Assembly (NCBI GenBank): GCA_937976335.1
Contig: CALJRW010000146.1
Location: 1 to 51,623 of the forward strand
Origin: an uncultured bacterium
GTDB taxonomy: Bacteria > Bdellovibrionota_C > UBA2361 > CALJRW01
Length of the DNA stretch: 51,623 nt
Direction of reading: 5' to 3'
Shown here: positions 51,369 to 51,623 of the stretch, one piece after another
How positions within the stretch are numbered: position 1 is the stretch's first letter
Layout: every line of letters begins with the position of its first letter
Notes under the pieces: model-generated
Told to the model about the DNA's origin: nothing
What the model saw: only the letters and a program-made list of their open reading frames with translations
The model's database searches: none
Translations under genes and position numbers: made by a program

Positions 51369-51598
51369 TATACTGAAGGAAATTGAAAATTTCCGAATAT
51401 AGACTCGATATTCAAAATATTCTTAACTTTAAATTTAGAATTTTAGGTACATAAAAAACGGTAAAACCAAATGTCGAGCAGTATATACCCAACGACATTT
51501 GGTTTTTCCGCTTTTAAGCGGGAAAACTAAATGATTTGTTGGGCGAGCAAAATAATGGCGAAGCCATTTTTTGCCGAAATAAACACATATACTGCTCG
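51369..51598 (+). repeat. Dispersed palindromic element, copy C (multi-hairpin)
   Basis: It begins with the same 29 bases as copy A, including hairpin GGAAATT/AATTTCC (51378-51394). Then come core R1 CGGTAAAACCAAATGTCG (51459-51476), its inverse R2 CGACATTTGGTTTTTCCG (51493-51510), and R3 CGGGAAAACTAAATG (51519-51533). R2 can pair with R1 or with R3; R2-R3 extends to a 56-base hairpin from CCCAAC (51488) to GTTGGG (51543). CGAGCAGTATAT (51475-51486) also pairs with ATATACTGCTCG (51587-51598) around everything. A small hairpin AATGGC/GCCATT is at 51554-51568. The element may run past the window. Confidence 0.85.
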
Positions 51599-51623
51599 AA
51601 CAAATAAATCTGAATTTATGCTA

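Noticed and set aside
51475-51598. Ends of an insertion sequence
   Set aside because: The outer inverted repeat encloses only about 100 bp without coding sequence, so it cannot be an autonomous IS. A non-autonomous element remains possible and is covered in the repeat entry.

Overview
This is an AT-rich bacterial chromosome segment, densely packed with genes and mostly transcribed on the minus strand. Gram-negative markers are clear: LptD (outer-membrane LPS assembly), a DUF481 outer-membrane protein, LemA and LysM lipoproteins, AccD, YajC-SecD-SecF and a type IV pilin-like protein. The order coaBC / uracil-DNA-glycosylase-like / NfeD / slipin recalls deltaproteobacteria-like lineages. I infer a low-GC Gram-negative of that general kind, but I cannot name a genus. 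I saw no rRNA, tRNA, CRISPR array, transposase or integrase.

Layout. 1-401: two arrays of different 8-bp tandem repeats. 402-882: a RelE/ParE-type toxin-antitoxin pair. 1113-4285: a TMTC-like membrane glycosyltransferase and a Na+/alanine symporter, divergent from a methionine gamma-lyase-like enzyme (4420-5715). 5858-7146: an Ala-rich LEA-like membrane-anchored protein and an unknown lipoprotein. 7143-8090: GDP-6-deoxymannose reductase. 8234-10193: lemA and two TPM-domain genes. 10318-13599: two transporters and a TrmB-type regulator divergent from the second one. 13616-14782: an AAA/DUF4143 ATPase. 15048-22291: one tight run accD-lptD-rfbB-rfbD-manC-gmd, joining fatty-acid synthesis, LPS export and nucleotide-sugar synthesis. 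With rmd, gmd and manC give a route to GDP-D-rhamnose. rfbB and rfbD are half of the dTDP-L-rhamnose pathway.

22424-24377: NIF3-like and pgk. 24648-25310: a membrane protein with an HExxH motif. 25393-29229: truA, an asd homologue whose catalytic Cys is Ser, a small unknown, an HU/IHF gene and dus. 29283-31290: LysM-M23 lipoprotein, DedA and a Pcm-like methyltransferase. 31291-31790: a gene-poor stretch with a decayed FabG tail, followed by an M15-like peptidase. 32359-38621: secF, secD, yajC, a small conserved protein, tgt, a DinB-fold protein and queA (protein export and queuosine). 38628-44164: slipin, NfeD, UDG-like, coaBC, metallo-beta-lactamase and aldo-keto reductase. 44243-50881: DUF481, hemA, hemX-like, hemE, serS and hemD. 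50963-51337: the pilin.

The most interesting signal lies between the genes. A family of long, palindromic, multi-hairpin elements occurs at 14904-15034, 50037-50159 (inverted) and 51369-51598. A second element at 45146-45270 has the same three-arm design, in which the middle arm can pair with either neighbour. I recognise neither as a named family. Other leads are the Cys-to-Ser change in Asd, a UDG-fold protein without its catalytic motifs, a TGTCG/CGACA operator candidate beside the TrmB gene, and a hairpin that covers the lemA ribosome-binding site.
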